A DNA stretch of 64,000 nucleotides from Neptunomonas japonica JAMM 1380 (GTDB lineage: Bacteria; Pseudomonadota; Gammaproteobacteria; Pseudomonadales; Balneatricaceae): NCBI RefSeq assembly GCF_016592555.1, contig NZ_AP014546.1, forward strand, positions 1,684,501 through 1,748,500. The letters are read 5' to 3'. Shown one piece after another: positions 8,409-17,958 of the stretch (positions within the stretch are counted from its first letter, which is position 1; the number at the start of each line of letters is the position of its first letter). A program made the translations under genes and the position numbers. Under the pieces are notes generated by a model. That model had not been told where the DNA came from. It saw nothing but the letters and a program-made list of their open reading frames with translations, and made no database searches.

Positions 8409-9413
8409 TTAGATTTCATCACGTCCCAAAGAGCGTAGTAGAGCATTCACTTTGTCTTTGCCACCTACACTTTCATAATACTTAGGCCATACAGCCATCT
8501 GAGCTTTTTTAGCCCACTCAGCTTCATCAGCTAGCGTATCGATTTGCATTTTGTACTTGTTCACTAGCTCATCTTTGATTGTCGCTTCCTGATCTTTCAG
8601 CCACTGCAAGCTATAAGCTGTTGCTGCAAGACCTGACTCATCGATTGCTTTCTTAGTGTCTGCATTCTGATCTTGGTATAGAGATTCAGAAACAATCAGT
8701 GGCTCAAGCAAGAATAAGTAATGTAAATCAGTGATGTACTTCTGAACTTCACCAAACTTCATCGCATAGATTGTAGTGTATGGCGTGTCTTGCCCATCAA
8801 CTACGCCCTGCTGTAATGCAGTGAATGTTTCTGACCAAGCCATAGGTGTTGGGTTATTACCCCAAGACTTATAAGTATCGATCATGATTTCGTTTTTAGG
8901 AACACGAACAATTACGCCATCTAGATCAGCCAATTTTTGAATTGGCTTTTTAGAGTTACTAAGAACGCGGAAACCAGAGTAAGTCCAACCTACAATGCGA
9001 ACACCAGAATCACGAATTGTATTTGCGATCAATTCTTTTGCGATAGGGCCTTCGACAGTTTGCTGCGCTTGCTCAAGGTTTTCGAAAATGTAAGGAAGCG
9101 AAAGAACACCCAAAGTAGGAGAGAAAGGTGCGAGGTTGTTACTTGCTAAAATGGAAAAGTCTAGTGTGCCTAGTGCCGCATCATTGACTGTGTCCTGCTC
9201 AGAACCTAACTGACCGTTCAGGAATAATTTTGCTGTGTGCTTGCCGCCAGTTTTTTCTTGTAAAGTTTCAATGAACTTTAAACCAAGGGCTTCCTGAGCA
9301 CTTCCGCCACCGTCACCTACAGCAATGTTCCAGCTGGCGGCGATTGAGCTAGCAGAAAACACCATACCAGCTGTCAGGGAAAGTACTTTAACGATCTTAT
9401 TCTTATGTTTCAT
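8409..9413 (-). CDS. TRAP transporter substrate-binding protein (DctP family)
   Basis: A 334-residue periplasmic protein with a Sec signal peptide (residues 1-26, cut after SSIAA). DctP-fold features are GQLGSEQDTVNDAALGTLDF, the ligand carboxylate-binding arginine Arg170 (GVIVRVPKNE) and the W/ETFTALQQGVVDGQDTP hinge segment. The ribosome site AGGAG is six bases from the ATG. It heads the minus-strand operon dctP-dctQ-dctM-uspA and is divergent from the XRE-cupin regulator across 507 bases. The conserved arginine implies an acidic ligand; carboxylate versus sulfonate cannot be decided here. Confidence 0.95.
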   Translation of the reverse strand: MKHKNKIVKVLSLTAGMVFSASSIAASWNIAVGDGGGSAQEALGLKFIETLQEKTGGKHTAKLFLNGQLGSEQDTVNDAALGTLDFSILASNNLAPFSPTLGVLSLPYIFENLEQAQQTVEGPIAKELIANTIRDSGVRIVGWTYSGFRVLSNSKKPIQKLADLDGVIVRVPKNEIMIDTYKSWGNNPTPMAWSETFTALQQGVVDGQDTPYTTIYAMKFGEVQKYITDLHYLFLLEPLIVSESLYQDQNADTKKAIDESGLAATAYSLQWLKDQEATIKDELVNKYKMQIDTLADEAEWAKKAQMAVWPKYYESVGGKDKVNALLRSLGRDEI

Positions 9414-9920
9414 AAGTATCTCCTGGATTTTTATGTTCTCCCACCTTGCAAGATAAGCTGGGAGTTTTGGTCGCCTGAAAAACTCAAGCTAACTTCTCAG
9501 CTTTAATAGTAGTGGTCTTTGATGGACCCTGTATTATTAGTGCTAAGCAGTTATTATCACGCTTTAAAAGCATTTTTTTGAACCTGGTGACTCAACTAAT
9601 AAGTTCCATAATCCTAAAGTGACAATAACCCAATAGTTAACTTATACGGTGATATTTTTTAGGGCCAGCTCATCGTACATAGTAGATCCAGTCTTGATGT
9701 TCAGCAATTATGGGGGCTGTGGCGAGATGCTAAGTTTGTAATTTTATTCAATAATCTGAATGTTTGACAAAATTATGGATGTAATCTAATACCTTCGATT
9801 GAAGTTTGTCTTTTGAGTGTCTTCGTACCGTATGGATTTGAATTGTTAATGTGGAGCGATACTGTGCAACACGGTTATTTGTTATTATGCACCGTAGTTA
9901 TGTCACTCAATAGGTAACGA
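9414..9920. promoter_or_regulatory. Divergent promoter region, TRAP operon and XRE-cupin gene
   Basis: 507 bases without a supportable gene between oppositely directed transcription units. It must carry both promoters and most likely the operator of the XRE-cupin protein. I see AT-rich stretches but no box good enough to place. Confidence 0.6.
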
Positions 9921-10523
9921 ATGAACCAGCCACATCAGCCAAGCAAAGATACTGCTGAAAGTGAAAATCTGCGTATTGGAAGTCAGATACGCGATTTACG
10001 CAAAGCTAAGGGCATTACACTGGTCGCTATGGCGGAAAAAATTAAACGCTCAGTTGGCTATGTCAGCCAGGTTGAGCGTGGGGTTTCTTCTTTACCCATT
10101 CCTGTGCTGCAAGCGATTAGCGAAGCCTTAGATGTACAGATAAGCTGGTTTTTTTATACCGACCAGCATCCACCCCTTGATGAACGAAATCATATTGTTC
10201 GTCATAATGCTCGCCGTAGCCTTAATTTTTCAGGAACAGGAATACGTGAAGAGTTGCTTTCTCCTCGTTTGAGCGGGCAGTTACAGATGATCCTAACTAC
10301 TTTTTCTCCGGGTGCAGGTAGTCGAGAGTCTAGAAAGCGAAAGGGTGAAGAAGCTGGTTTTATTCAGTCAGGGTCACTTGAGCTAGGCATTGGTAATAAA
10401 GTTTTCCTGTTAAAGGCGGGTGATAGCTTTTCTTTAACAGGAGATGAGCCGCATTGGGTGTTGAATGCCTCTTCTGATGAAGAGGCTGTGGTTATCTGGA
10501 CCCTCGTAGGTACAAGCTATTAA
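9921..10523 (+). CDS. XRE-family regulator with C-terminal cupin domain
   Basis: A 200-residue one-component regulator. Residues 18-76 form a Cro/CI helix-turn-helix (IGSQIRDLRKAKGITLVAMAEKI...VGYVSQVERG) and residues 120-198 a small cupin (SGSLELGIGNKVFLLKAGDSFSLTGDEPHWVLN) that probably binds the effector. The PuuR/SutR-like architecture is typical for local control of transport or catabolic genes. Being divergent from the TRAP operon, it most likely regulates that operon. It precedes folD by 75 bases and could share a transcript with it. Confidence 0.93.
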   Translation: MNQPHQPSKDTAESENLRIGSQIRDLRKAKGITLVAMAEKIKRSVGYVSQVERGVSSLPIPVLQAISEALDVQISWFFYTDQHPPLDERNHIVRHNARRSLNFSGTGIREELLSPRLSGQLQMILTTFSPGAGSRESRKRKGEEAGFIQSGSLELGIGNKVFLLKAGDSFSLTGDEPHWVLNASSDEEAVVIWTLVGTSY

Positions 10524-10598
10524 GTGCTAGCTACTTACCATTTTTGAATTAGGCCATTATTAGTTCTATATCAGTTTTTAATTTAGGAGCGTTTTTAG

Positions 10599-11441
10599 AT
10601 GTCTGCACAGGTGTTGGATGGAAAACTATTAGCTAAAAACCGCGAGCAGTTGTTAAAAGTAGCAGTGGATCAGCTGATAGCTCAAGGAGGTCGTAAACCT
10701 GCGCTAGCCACTATTCTTGTGGGAGATGATCCTTCTTCAGCAACGTATGTACAAATGAAGATCAATGCTTGTGAGCGAGTGGGCATGGGCTCAAAAAGTA
10801 TTATATTGCCAGCAAAGACCACGACTGAAGAGTTACTAACAGAAATTACGCGCTTAAATAATGATCCAGAGATCAATGGTATTTTACTTCAGCATCCTGT
10901 GCCTGAACAGATCGATGAGCGTGCTTGTTTTGATGCTATTTCACTTGAAAAAGATGTTGATGGCGTCACCACGCAAGGGTTTGGTCGTATGGCAATGGGA
11001 GAGAAAGCTTTTGGATCAGCCACTCCAGCAGGAATCATGACCTTGTTAAAGCATTATGATGTGCAGATGGAAGGTAAACATGCCGTCGTGGTTGGGCGCA
11101 GTCCTATTTTAGGTAAGCCGATGGCTGCGATGCTGTTAAATGCAAATGCTACGGTCACTGTATGCCATTCCCGCACAGTTGATTTAGCGCAGCAAGTTCA
11201 GAAGGCTGATATTGTTATTGGTGCGGTAGGGAAACCAGAGCTGATAAAGGCGCAATGGATCAACGATGGTGCTGTGGTCATCGATGCGGGTTATCATGTC
11301 GGCGGTGTAGGTGATATTGAAAAACAAGGTTTAGAAACACGTGTTTCAGCCATGACGCCCGTACCAGGGGGCGTGGGTCCTATGACGATTAATGCACTTA
11401 TCAGTCAGACACTTAAAGCCGCCCAACTGGCTTCTCTGTAA
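10599..11441 (+). CDS. folD: Bifunctional methylenetetrahydrofolate dehydrogenase/cyclohydrolase
   Basis: FolD interconverts 5,10-methylene-THF and 10-formyl-THF in cytosolic C1 metabolism. At 280 residues it is full length. Signatures present are [18 protein letters not shown] with the catalytic tyrosine and lysine, [19 protein letters not shown], the Rossmann-type [15 protein letters not shown], and [15 protein letters not shown]. The ribosome site is AGGAG, about nine bases before the ATG. It is next to a regulator and TRAP operon rather than to purine or tRNA genes; a link to C1 units from an imported methylated compound is possible but not shown. Confidence 0.97.
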   Translation: MSAQVLDGKLLAKNREQLLKVAVDQLIAQGGRKPALATILVGDDPSSATYVQMKINACERVGMGSKSIILPAKTTTEELLTEITRLNNDPEINGILLQHPVPEQIDERACFDAISLEKDVDGVTTQGFGRMAMGEKAFGSATPAGIMTLLKHYDVQMEGKHAVVVGRSPILGKPMAAMLLNANATVTVCHSRTVDLAQQVQKADIVIGAVGKPELIKAQWINDGAVVIDAGYHVGGVGDIEKQGLETRVSAMTPVPGGVGPMTINALISQTLKAAQLASL

Positions 11442-11460
11442 TATTTATTATCGCAGAGCT

Positions 11461-11505
11461 GAGGTAAACTTTAGCGCAACTATCTGATGCTGGAGTTTAC
11501 CCCTC
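11461..11505 (+). promoter_or_regulatory. Long-range hairpin ending at the esterase start codon
   Basis: GAGG-TAAACT (11461-11470) can pair with AGTTTA-CC-CCTC (11494-11505), which ends directly against the ATG at 11506 and overlaps the GGAG ribosome site (11492-11495). If it forms in mRNA it would hide the translation start of the esterase gene and could also serve as the end of folD transcription. Confidence 0.35.
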
Positions 11506-12585
11506 ATGCGATCGCGTATGCCGCTCATTCTTGCCGGTTTCATAATCCTAGTAACAAGCTATGCTCATGCCATAGAAACGAGATTGCCTGCTATGAATGC
11601 GCAGGCTGAACAAACCTCGGTTTCGGGTTTGTCTTCGGGCGCTTATATGGCGGCTCAGTTTCATGTGGCTTATTCTGAGAAACTGGTGGGAGCAGGTATC
11701 GTAGCCGGAGGGCCATGGAACTGTGCGTCGACTTTCTCTTTTATGTCGCCCCTGACTAACGCACTTACTACCTGCATGGATCCTTGTAAATACTCCTGGT
11801 TTATTTGCCCCTCGGCATTTTTTCCTGATGGGGATGAGCTGGCTAATTTCGCAAAGGAATCAGCGGAAGCCGCATTGATTGATGCTCCTACTAACCTTTT
11901 GGATGACAAGGTCTATATCTTTTCTGGCCAAAACGATAAAACCGTTGTAACAAAAGTAGTGGATTCAACATTTGATTTTTATCAATCGATTGGCCTTAGC
12001 GATAATCAAATTTTTTATAATAAATCTGTTAATGCGGGCCATGCTTTTATTACCAATGATGCAGAAGATTCAGCCTGTGATGTCACTCAATCGCCGTATA
12101 TAAATAATTGCAATATTCCACAAGCCCTGAGAATGCTGACGCATTTCTATGGTGAGCTCAATGAGCCTGCCGCCACTCCTGGGGGCGATTTGCTACGGTT
12201 CAACCAGAGAGCTTTTTTTGAGTCAGATATAACGAGTATGGATGATGATGCTTACGTGTATATTCCACAGTCATGTAAAACGCAGCAATGTCGTTTACAT
12301 GTGGCATTACATGGGTGCCGACAGGGAATATCGGTTATAAATACTACTTATATTGAGCAAACCGGATATATGGAAGTGGCGGATAGTAATAATATAATTG
12401 TCTTGTACCCGCAGGTGAAAGCGTCGCATGTTAACCCGGTTAACCCACGTGGTTGTTGGGATTTTTGGGGATACACCAGTAACAATTTACCGCCATTTAA
12501 TTATGCCTACAAAAAGGCGCCGCAAATGCAGGCAATTAATCGGATGATAGAGCGCCTGATAAGCCCTATAGAAAATATAAAGTGA
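11506..12585 (+). CDS. Secreted PHB-depolymerase-family esterase
   Basis: A 359-residue alpha/beta hydrolase with a Sec signal peptide (residues 1-22, ...TSYAHA). The catalytic triad is recognisable as Ser44 in GLSSGAY, Asp144 in SGQNDKT and His179 in NAGHAF; the second conserved region LHVALHGCRQG (near residue 270) is the usual depolymerase segment. Multiple cysteines fit a periplasmic or extracellular protein. Likely substrates are poly- or oligo-3-hydroxybutyrate, but other esters are possible since no separate substrate-binding domain is present. GGAG lies ten bases before the ATG. A hairpin follows at 12609. Confidence 0.88.
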   Translation: MRSRMPLILAGFIILVTSYAHAIETRLPAMNAQAEQTSVSGLSSGAYMAAQFHVAYSEKLVGAGIVAGGPWNCASTFSFMSPLTNALTTCMDPCKYSWFICPSAFFPDGDELANFAKESAEAALIDAPTNLLDDKVYIFSGQNDKTVVTKVVDSTFDFYQSIGLSDNQIFYNKSVNAGHAFITNDAEDSACDVTQSPYINNCNIPQALRMLTHFYGELNEPAATPGGDLLRFNQRAFFESDITSMDDDAYVYIPQSCKTQQCRLHVALHGCRQGISVINTTYIEQTGYMEVADSNNIIVLYPQVKASHVNPVNPRGCWDFWGYTSNNLPPFNYAYKKAPQMQAINRMIERLISPIENIK

Positions 12586-12608
12586 GTTATGAGGCTTTAT
12601 AGAGAGAT

Positions 12609-12629
12609 CAGCCCGCAAGTAGCGGGCTG
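12609..12629. terminator. Hairpin between convergent esterase and chemoreceptor genes
   Basis: Perfect CAGCCCGC/GCGGGCTG with a five-base loop at the meeting point of two convergent genes. T-runs are poor on both strands, so it is called from stem strength and position. Confidence 0.6.
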
Positions 12630-12656
12630 GTTTAGGCGTTGCTGAATAGGTGTCTT

Positions 12657-14609
12657 TTATACTTTGAACTGTTTCATTATGTTACTTAAGTCATTTGCTA
12701 AAGCAGATAATTCTCGGGCGCTATTAAGAGTTTCTTCAGAACCTTTAACGGTATCGACAGCGGTTTGATAAACTGTTCCTATATTATCTGAGATCTGTTG
12801 TGCCACCATGCTTTGTTCTTCTGAAGCGCTAGCAATTTTCACGTTCATGTCTAGAATCGTTCCTACAGATGAAGAGATTGAGTCAAGAGCCACTCCTGCT
12901 TCTTGTGTTTTACCCGCGGTTGATTCTGCATCTTCAATATTGAGCTGCATTGCATTTACTGAACGTTGCGCTTCGGATTGCAGTTTAGAAATCATTGCTT
13001 GGATCTCTTCGGTGCTTTCTTGGGTTCGGCTGGCAAGGCTTCTGACTTCATCGGCTACAACGGCAAAACCTCGTCCATGTTCGCCCGCACGAGCCGCTTC
13101 AATAGCTGCATTGAGGGCGAGTAAATTGGTTTGTCCAGCAATACCCCTAATAACATCTAGAATTGATCCGACTTGATTGGTTTCTTGTTTCAGGTTTTCT
13201 AAGTTTAAACTGACATCGTGTATGCGTGTAACTAGGCCGACCATTGAATCACAAGTTTGGGCGACTACCGTTTTACCTGTACTGGATTCACTATCGGAGT
13301 GATTTGCTGCATTTGATGCCAGCTGAGCGCTTTCCGCGATATCTTGCACTGTGGCTGACATTTCAACCATTGACTGTGAGGTATGTTGTAAGTGCTCCAT
13401 TTGGCTTTCTGCGCCTTGGGTCGCCTGTTCAGTAATCAATGTTAAGTTGGCTGCCGATGTGTTCATTTGTTGGGATGACTGTGAAATTTGGCCTAGCATC
13501 TGTTTTAGCGTCTTAACCATCTCTTGCATAGCGCCATAAATACCCGTTTCATTCCCTGTCTGGCTGAACTCCATGGTTAAATCACCACTAGCAATCTGAC
13601 GTGCTAGTCGCTCGATTTCTTTTGGTTCACCGCCAATGGGCTCTCGAATAACACGAGCGATATACCAGCTTAGAAATAGGCCCGCTATCAGAACAATAAG
13701 GGAGATAGAAATGACTGTTGTGATAGTCGACTCACTAGAGCTTTGTGCCAGTGGGCCGAGTTCGTCTTGATCCTTTTTGACGGATAGTTTGACTTGCTCT
13801 AACTGGTCGGCAACCTGAGGCCCAATACGGTTCAGCGTGCCATCAATGATTTTGTTTCGCTCTTTAATCGTTGTGTACACATCGTCAACGCTGAGGGTGT
13901 AAGTTTTCATTCTTGCCTGAGTATCATTCAGTAGGTTACGACGGCTGCGGTTTTCTAGAACAGTGTCGAGTTTATGTAGGTCCTCAGCCAAAGCAGTAAA
14001 TTCTTGTTTGGCACGCTGATAATCTGAATCCAAGTTAGTGACTAAGAACTTAGTCACATAGAGTCGACCTAAGAGTAATTGTTCTTGTGCACGAGAAGCA
14101 TAATAGGTGGCTTGTGTATCATTATCTTTATAGGCTGAAGTAATAATGTCGGTAACATTCTTACGCATCTGTAGGCCATTGGGGTCTAATGAATCTTTCA
14201 CAATCTCATTACGGTGTTGAAAGTACTCCTGAACCTTGTTGAAACCTTCTTCGTATTCCCTAATGCTAATTATTGCGCTTTTAATGAGTGGTGCTCGGGT
14301 TGGTTGTTCAATCTCCAGGCTCGCTTCATTTAATAACGTCTTGAGTAGTGCCAAACGCTTATTGAAGTCGTTAACATTTTCAGGACTTTGTTGTTTTAAA
14401 TATTTAAGGGCATCCAAGCGAACTATTAATAAGTTTGCTTGGACGCGGCCCGCTAGGTTGCTGTCTCTTGCTAAGCCTCTGTATTCAACAAAGTTGCTAT
14501 AAGCAGTATTTAAACCAATATAAGCAATCCCCGCTAGTACGGACATGAGCACTAGCATCGCACCGAAAGAGCTGGAGAGCTGGGTTGTAAGCTTCATTCT
14601 TTTGAACAT
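12657..14609 (-). CDS. Methyl-accepting chemotaxis protein with HBM-type sensor domain
   Basis: A 650-residue inner-membrane chemoreceptor. TM1 is about residues 11-31, a long all-helical periplasmic domain of about 250 residues follows (helical bimodular type, as in Pseudomonas McpS/McpQ), TM2 is about 298-318, then HAMP. The cytoplasmic coiled coil has an intact kinase-control tip ([20 protein letters not shown], then [18 protein letters not shown]). There is no C-terminal CheR-tethering pentapeptide. HBM receptors with known ligands sense TCA-cycle acids, acetate or citrate; the ligand here is not predictable. It is a lone gene with no che genes nearby. Confidence 0.95.
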   Translation of the reverse strand: MFKRMKLTTQLSSSFGAMLVLMSVLAGIAYIGLNTAYSNFVEYRGLARDSNLAGRVQANLLIVRLDALKYLKQQSPENVNDFNKRLALLKTLLNEASLEIEQPTRAPLIKSAIISIREYEEGFNKVQEYFQHRNEIVKDSLDPNGLQMRKNVTDIITSAYKDNDTQATYYASRAQEQLLLGRLYVTKFLVTNLDSDYQRAKQEFTALAEDLHKLDTVLENRSRRNLLNDTQARMKTYTLSVDDVYTTIKERNKIIDGTLNRIGPQVADQLEQVKLSVKKDQDELGPLAQSSSESTITTVISISLIVLIAGLFLSWYIARVIREPIGGEPKEIERLARQIASGDLTMEFSQTGNETGIYGAMQEMVKTLKQMLGQISQSSQQMNTSAANLTLITEQATQGAESQMEHLQHTSQSMVEMSATVQDIAESAQLASNAANHSDSESSTGKTVVAQTCDSMVGLVTRIHDVSLNLENLKQETNQVGSILDVIRGIAGQTNLLALNAAIEAARAGEHGRGFAVVADEVRSLASRTQESTEEIQAMISKLQSEAQRSVNAMQLNIEDAESTAGKTQEAGVALDSISSSVGTILDMNVKIASASEEQSMVAQQISDNIGTVYQTAVDTVKGSEETLNSARELSALANDLSNIMKQFKV

Positions 14610-14997
14610 GGAGTACCTTTTAAATTGATAGTTTACTTACCATCCATCGCTAAGTTTTTAAGTATTCAGACCAGATAAATCATGTCGTATGTGTATCGTT
14701 ATATTTTATAAAATATGGTACGCAACACTTTTGTTAAGCTAACATTCATATAGCGAATACTTTTCTATCTGTTTGTTTTTATTCAAGAAAACAGATTGTT
14801 TAAAAGAGTAGTAGATAGATTCTAAATAGTGTGGGTTTATTAGGTTTTTCTTAATTAAATTTGAATAAATGTCTTAGATGCCTCAATTATTCCAGTCTTA
14901 TGCATACAACGTATAATGTTGCGAATATGCTTATCGAAGGCTCATTTTTATTTGAACTAGATGGCTTAAATAAAGCCTCTTTATAAAGGAGTGGATA
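14610..14997. promoter_or_regulatory. Divergent promoter region, chemoreceptor and exonuclease
   Basis: 388 AT-rich bases with no gene. Close to the exonuclease start a broken inverted repeat (AGGCT..TTTATTT at 14938-14954 against AAATAAAGCCT at about 14968-14978) could form a leader hairpin. No clear sigma-28 box was found for the chemoreceptor. Confidence 0.5.
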
Positions 14998-15639
14998 TTG
15001 GAAAGGGCAATTATTCCTAATGCCGATACGGTTGTGGTATTAGATTTTGAGACCACAGGTTTGTCGCCTGATATGGGAGATAGAGCGATTGAAATTGGTG
15101 CTGTGCGTATTGAGCAAGGTGAGATAACAGGGCGTTTTCAGGCATTAATGAATCCCGGTGTACGGGTCAGTAGTTTTATTGAAGACTATACGGGCATCAC
15201 AAATAGCATGCTAAAAGATGCTCCTTCATGTGGTGAAGTGATGCATCAGTTTGCTGACTTTATCAATGGCTATAATTTGGTTGCTCATAATGCGTCATTT
15301 GATAAACGTTTTTTAGATGCAGAGCTAGGGATGATTTCAAGGGGGTATACTGGGCAGTTTGCGTGTTCGATGCTGGTGGCACGTAGGTTGTACCAGAATT
15401 CGCCCGATCATAAGTTAGGTACATTAATTAACCACGCCAATATCCCTAGTGAAGGTACTTTTCATAGAGCCTTATATGACTCAGAAATGACAACTAAACT
15501 GTGGCTTTCTATGCTCGGTGTTATGCATGAGCAATATGCAATATCTAACGCGCCTTTCAAATTATTACAAACACTTGCCAAAACACCAAAAAGCGCAGTT
15601 CGTCGACTACTTGAACGCTCATCGTCAAACAAAAAATAG
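14998..15639 (+). CDS. DnaQ-like DEDDh 3'-5' exonuclease
   Basis: A 213-residue RNase T/DnaQ-fold exonuclease. ExoI motif is DFETTG (Asp16, Glu18), ExoII is HNASFDKRFLDAE, and ExoIII is the DEDDh-type HRALYDSEMT. It resembles stand-alone epsilon-like proteins rather than the replicative DnaQ, as the C-terminal polymerase-binding tail is absent. The start is TTG at 14998, chosen because AAGGAG is positioned six bases upstream and the family N-terminus fits. Likely role: DNA or RNA 3'-end trimming in repair; no neighbour narrows it. Confidence 0.88.
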   Translation: MERAIIPNADTVVVLDFETTGLSPDMGDRAIEIGAVRIEQGEITGRFQALMNPGVRVSSFIEDYTGITNSMLKDAPSCGEVMHQFADFINGYNLVAHNASFDKRFLDAELGMISRGYTGQFACSMLVARRLYQNSPDHKLGTLINHANIPSEGTFHRALYDSEMTTKLWLSMLGVMHEQYAISNAPFKLLQTLAKTPKSAVRRLLERSSSNKK

Positions 15640-15652
15640 ACAGAGTATAGAG

Positions 15653-15678
15653 AAAAAAAAGCCCCTCAAAGAGGGGCT
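15653..15678 (-). terminator. Rho-independent terminator of phoX
   Basis: AGCCCCTC/GAGGGGCT with a three-base loop; on the minus strand it is followed by eight T. It lies 24 bases past the phoX stop. Confidence 0.9.
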
Positions 15679-15701
15679 CAAGACCTGTAACTGAGAGTTA
15701 T

Positions 15702-17603
15702 TTAAGCGCCGATGATTCCACCATCTTCGCGCTGTACTACCATAATCGTTGAGCGAGGCTTGCTGTTGCCACCCGCTGGGAAGTGTGAAGGAGCGTTTTT
15801 CTCACCAGGGTGCTGTATGCCAACAAACATGCTGCGTTGGTCTGGCGAGAATGTCAGGCCAGTAATCTCACAGGCGATAGGGCCCGTAGCAAAGCGACGT
15901 ATTTCACCGGTGTCAGGATCAGCACATAGCATTTGGTTATTACCCATGCCTGCATAATCCCCTTCATTTGAGTACTTGCCATCAGTAAGAACCCATAAGC
16001 GGCCTGCTTTATCAAAGCCTAAGCCGTCTGGGCTGTTAAACATGTTTTCATCTGTGATGTTCGCACTGCCTGCATACAAGTCGCTATGCACGGTTGGATT
16101 ACCTGCAACTAAAAACAGATCCCAGTCGAATGTGTTGCTTGTGTGGTCAGCGTTTGCAGGCTTCCAGCGAACAATTTGACCGTATTTATTTTCAGCACGT
16201 GGGTTAGGGCCTGTAACTGGCTGATTGTCTTTTTTACCACGGTTCTTGTTGTTAGTTAACGTACAACATACCGTCTGGTTATTTGGGTGAACGGCAACCC
16301 ACTCAGGTCGGTCCATTGTTGTTGCGCCAACAATGGTGGCGGCTTCACGTGCGTAGATTTGAATGGTAGCTTGATCCGCAAAGCCGTTTTCGGCGGTAAG
16401 ACCATTTTTGCCGTGTGTTAGCTCTAGCCACTCGCCATTACCCTTCAATTCACCTTCTTGTGCATCAAAGCGAGCCACAAAAAGAGTGCCTTCTTCTAAT
16501 AGATCACGGTTAGCGGCTTTGTTGTCTGGGTTGTAACGGTTTTTAGAAACAAACTTATAAAGGTGCTCACCACGCTCATCATCACCAAGATAAACAACAA
16601 CGTGGCCATTGTCAGCTAGAGTTACGGCAGCATTCTCATGCTTGAAACGCCCTAAAGCAGTGCGTTTTTTCGGTGTAGAAGTAGGGTCCATTGGATCTAT
16701 TTCTACTACCCAACCATGGCGATGCGGCTCGTTAGGCTCTTGAGACATATCAAAACGCTGATCGAACTTGTACCACTGGTACTTATTCTTATCGGCTTTT
16801 AGACCGTAACGTTTTTGGTGCTTATCCATCTCCGTACCCGGCGCTGCAAAGTAGCCGTTAAAGTTTTCTTCACAAGTAAGGTATGTGCCCCAAGGCGTTT
16901 CGCCGTTAGCGCAATTGTTAAATGTACCTAATACTTTTTTACCGCTCGGATCAGCTTTAGTTTGTAGCAGAGGGTGGCCAGCAGCCACACCTGTGATTTG
17001 CATCTCAGTATTAGCGGTAATACGGCGGTTATAGGTGGAGTCTTTCAAATAATGCCAATGGCCGTCGGCTTTACGCTCTACTTCAAAGACAGATACGCCA
17101 TGTGCTGCTTGGGCCTTTTTCACATCATCTGCAGTCAGCTCTTTTCCCTGATGAGCAAATAGCAGTAGGTAATTAGTGTATTCGTTATTCACAGCCAACA
17201 GAGCACGGTTAGCAGAAAGAGGAAAAAGGCTCATGCCATCGGTGTTGTCGCCAAACTGTCCGGCTTGTGCAGCGCTGGTTTGTGTACCTGATTCATCAAA
17301 AGCAGGAGCGCCTTTTAAAATTGGGTCACCCCAAGATATCAGCGGTTTAGCAATGTAGCCCTTAGGAACAATAAACTCATCAGATGTGCTGACTGGTAAT
17401 GCAGTGAAACCTAACAATTGGCTAGCTGGCTGTGCGGCGGCTGCAATTGCCTGTGCTAATGGATTGGCGGCTAGAAAAAGACCCATTGCAGCGGCGCCAC
17501 CTTGCATGAAACGGCGGCGGCTTAATCCACTATCCACTATTTTGGAGAAATCAGAGTCATCATTAAGTCGGTTAGCATCATTTTGAAGTTTGATTTTGTT
17601 CAT
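15702..17603 (-). CDS. phoX: PhoX-family alkaline phosphatase, Tat-exported
   Basis: A 633-residue PhoX/DUF839 protein that releases phosphate from organic phosphoesters in the periplasm and uses Ca and Fe cofactors rather than Zn. A twin-arginine signal SRRRFMQGGAAAMG lies near residues 27-42. Family segments are ANGETPWGTYLTCEENFNGYF, HGWVVEIDP, GRFKHENAAV, YLGDDERGEHLYKFV, DGLGFDKAGRLWVLTDG and GEIRRFATGPIACEITG. I choose the ATG at 17603; a TTG 36 bases upstream is less likely. A perfect Pho-box half-site lies in the upstream region. A monocistronic gene with its own terminator. Confidence 0.93.
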   Translation of the reverse strand: MNKIKLQNDANRLNDDSDFSKIVDSGLSRRRFMQGGAAAMGLFLAANPLAQAIAAAAQPASQLLGFTALPVSTSDEFIVPKGYIAKPLISWGDPILKGAPAFDESGTQTSAAQAGQFGDNTDGMSLFPLSANRALLAVNNEYTNYLLLFAHQGKELTADDVKKAQAAHGVSVFEVERKADGHWHYLKDSTYNRRITANTEMQITGVAAGHPLLQTKADPSGKKVLGTFNNCANGETPWGTYLTCEENFNGYFAAPGTEMDKHQKRYGLKADKNKYQWYKFDQRFDMSQEPNEPHRHGWVVEIDPMDPTSTPKKRTALGRFKHENAAVTLADNGHVVVYLGDDERGEHLYKFVSKNRYNPDNKAANRDLLEEGTLFVARFDAQEGELKGNGEWLELTHGKNGLTAENGFADQATIQIYAREAATIVGATTMDRPEWVAVHPNNQTVCCTLTNNKNRGKKDNQPVTGPNPRAENKYGQIVRWKPANADHTSNTFDWDLFLVAGNPTVHSDLYAGSANITDENMFNSPDGLGFDKAGRLWVLTDGKYSNEGDYAGMGNNQMLCADPDTGEIRRFATGPIACEITGLTFSPDQRSMFVGIQHPGEKNAPSHFPAGGNSKPRSTIMVVQREDGGIIGA

Positions 17604-17958
17604 TACAGATATCCAGTTACTTTTTAAAGGTAATGCCAAAATGGCGTTGGCGAAATCTAATGAGCGGAAGGCTAAACGTCATTTGTTAACAAAAGATGAC
17701 AGTCGGTAATGAGATTACAGTGTAGGTAGCGTTATTCTGCTAGGGGGAGTAAGAAAATATTTTTTTTAGACTACACTATATGCCATGTGGTTATTGTAAT
17801 CATAATTTGACGAAAACGACGTTCGTTACTATTTTTTAATGCTTTTGTTATAGGTTTTTCGTGAATGTCGTTAGCGGTCTTTTGGAGTTATGTCTTGTTT
17901 TTACTTAAATTATGATAGATACCACTCATGTAAATGCTGAAATCGGGGAAGCTTATCA
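17604..17958. promoter_or_regulatory. Divergent promoter region with a possible Pho-box half-site
   Basis: 355 bases without a gene. On the minus strand CTGTCAT (17702-17696) matches one arm of the PhoB box exactly, about 95 bases before the phoX start; the second arm at the 11-base period is poor, so PhoB control is likely from family knowledge but only weakly supported by sequence. Confidence 0.4.
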
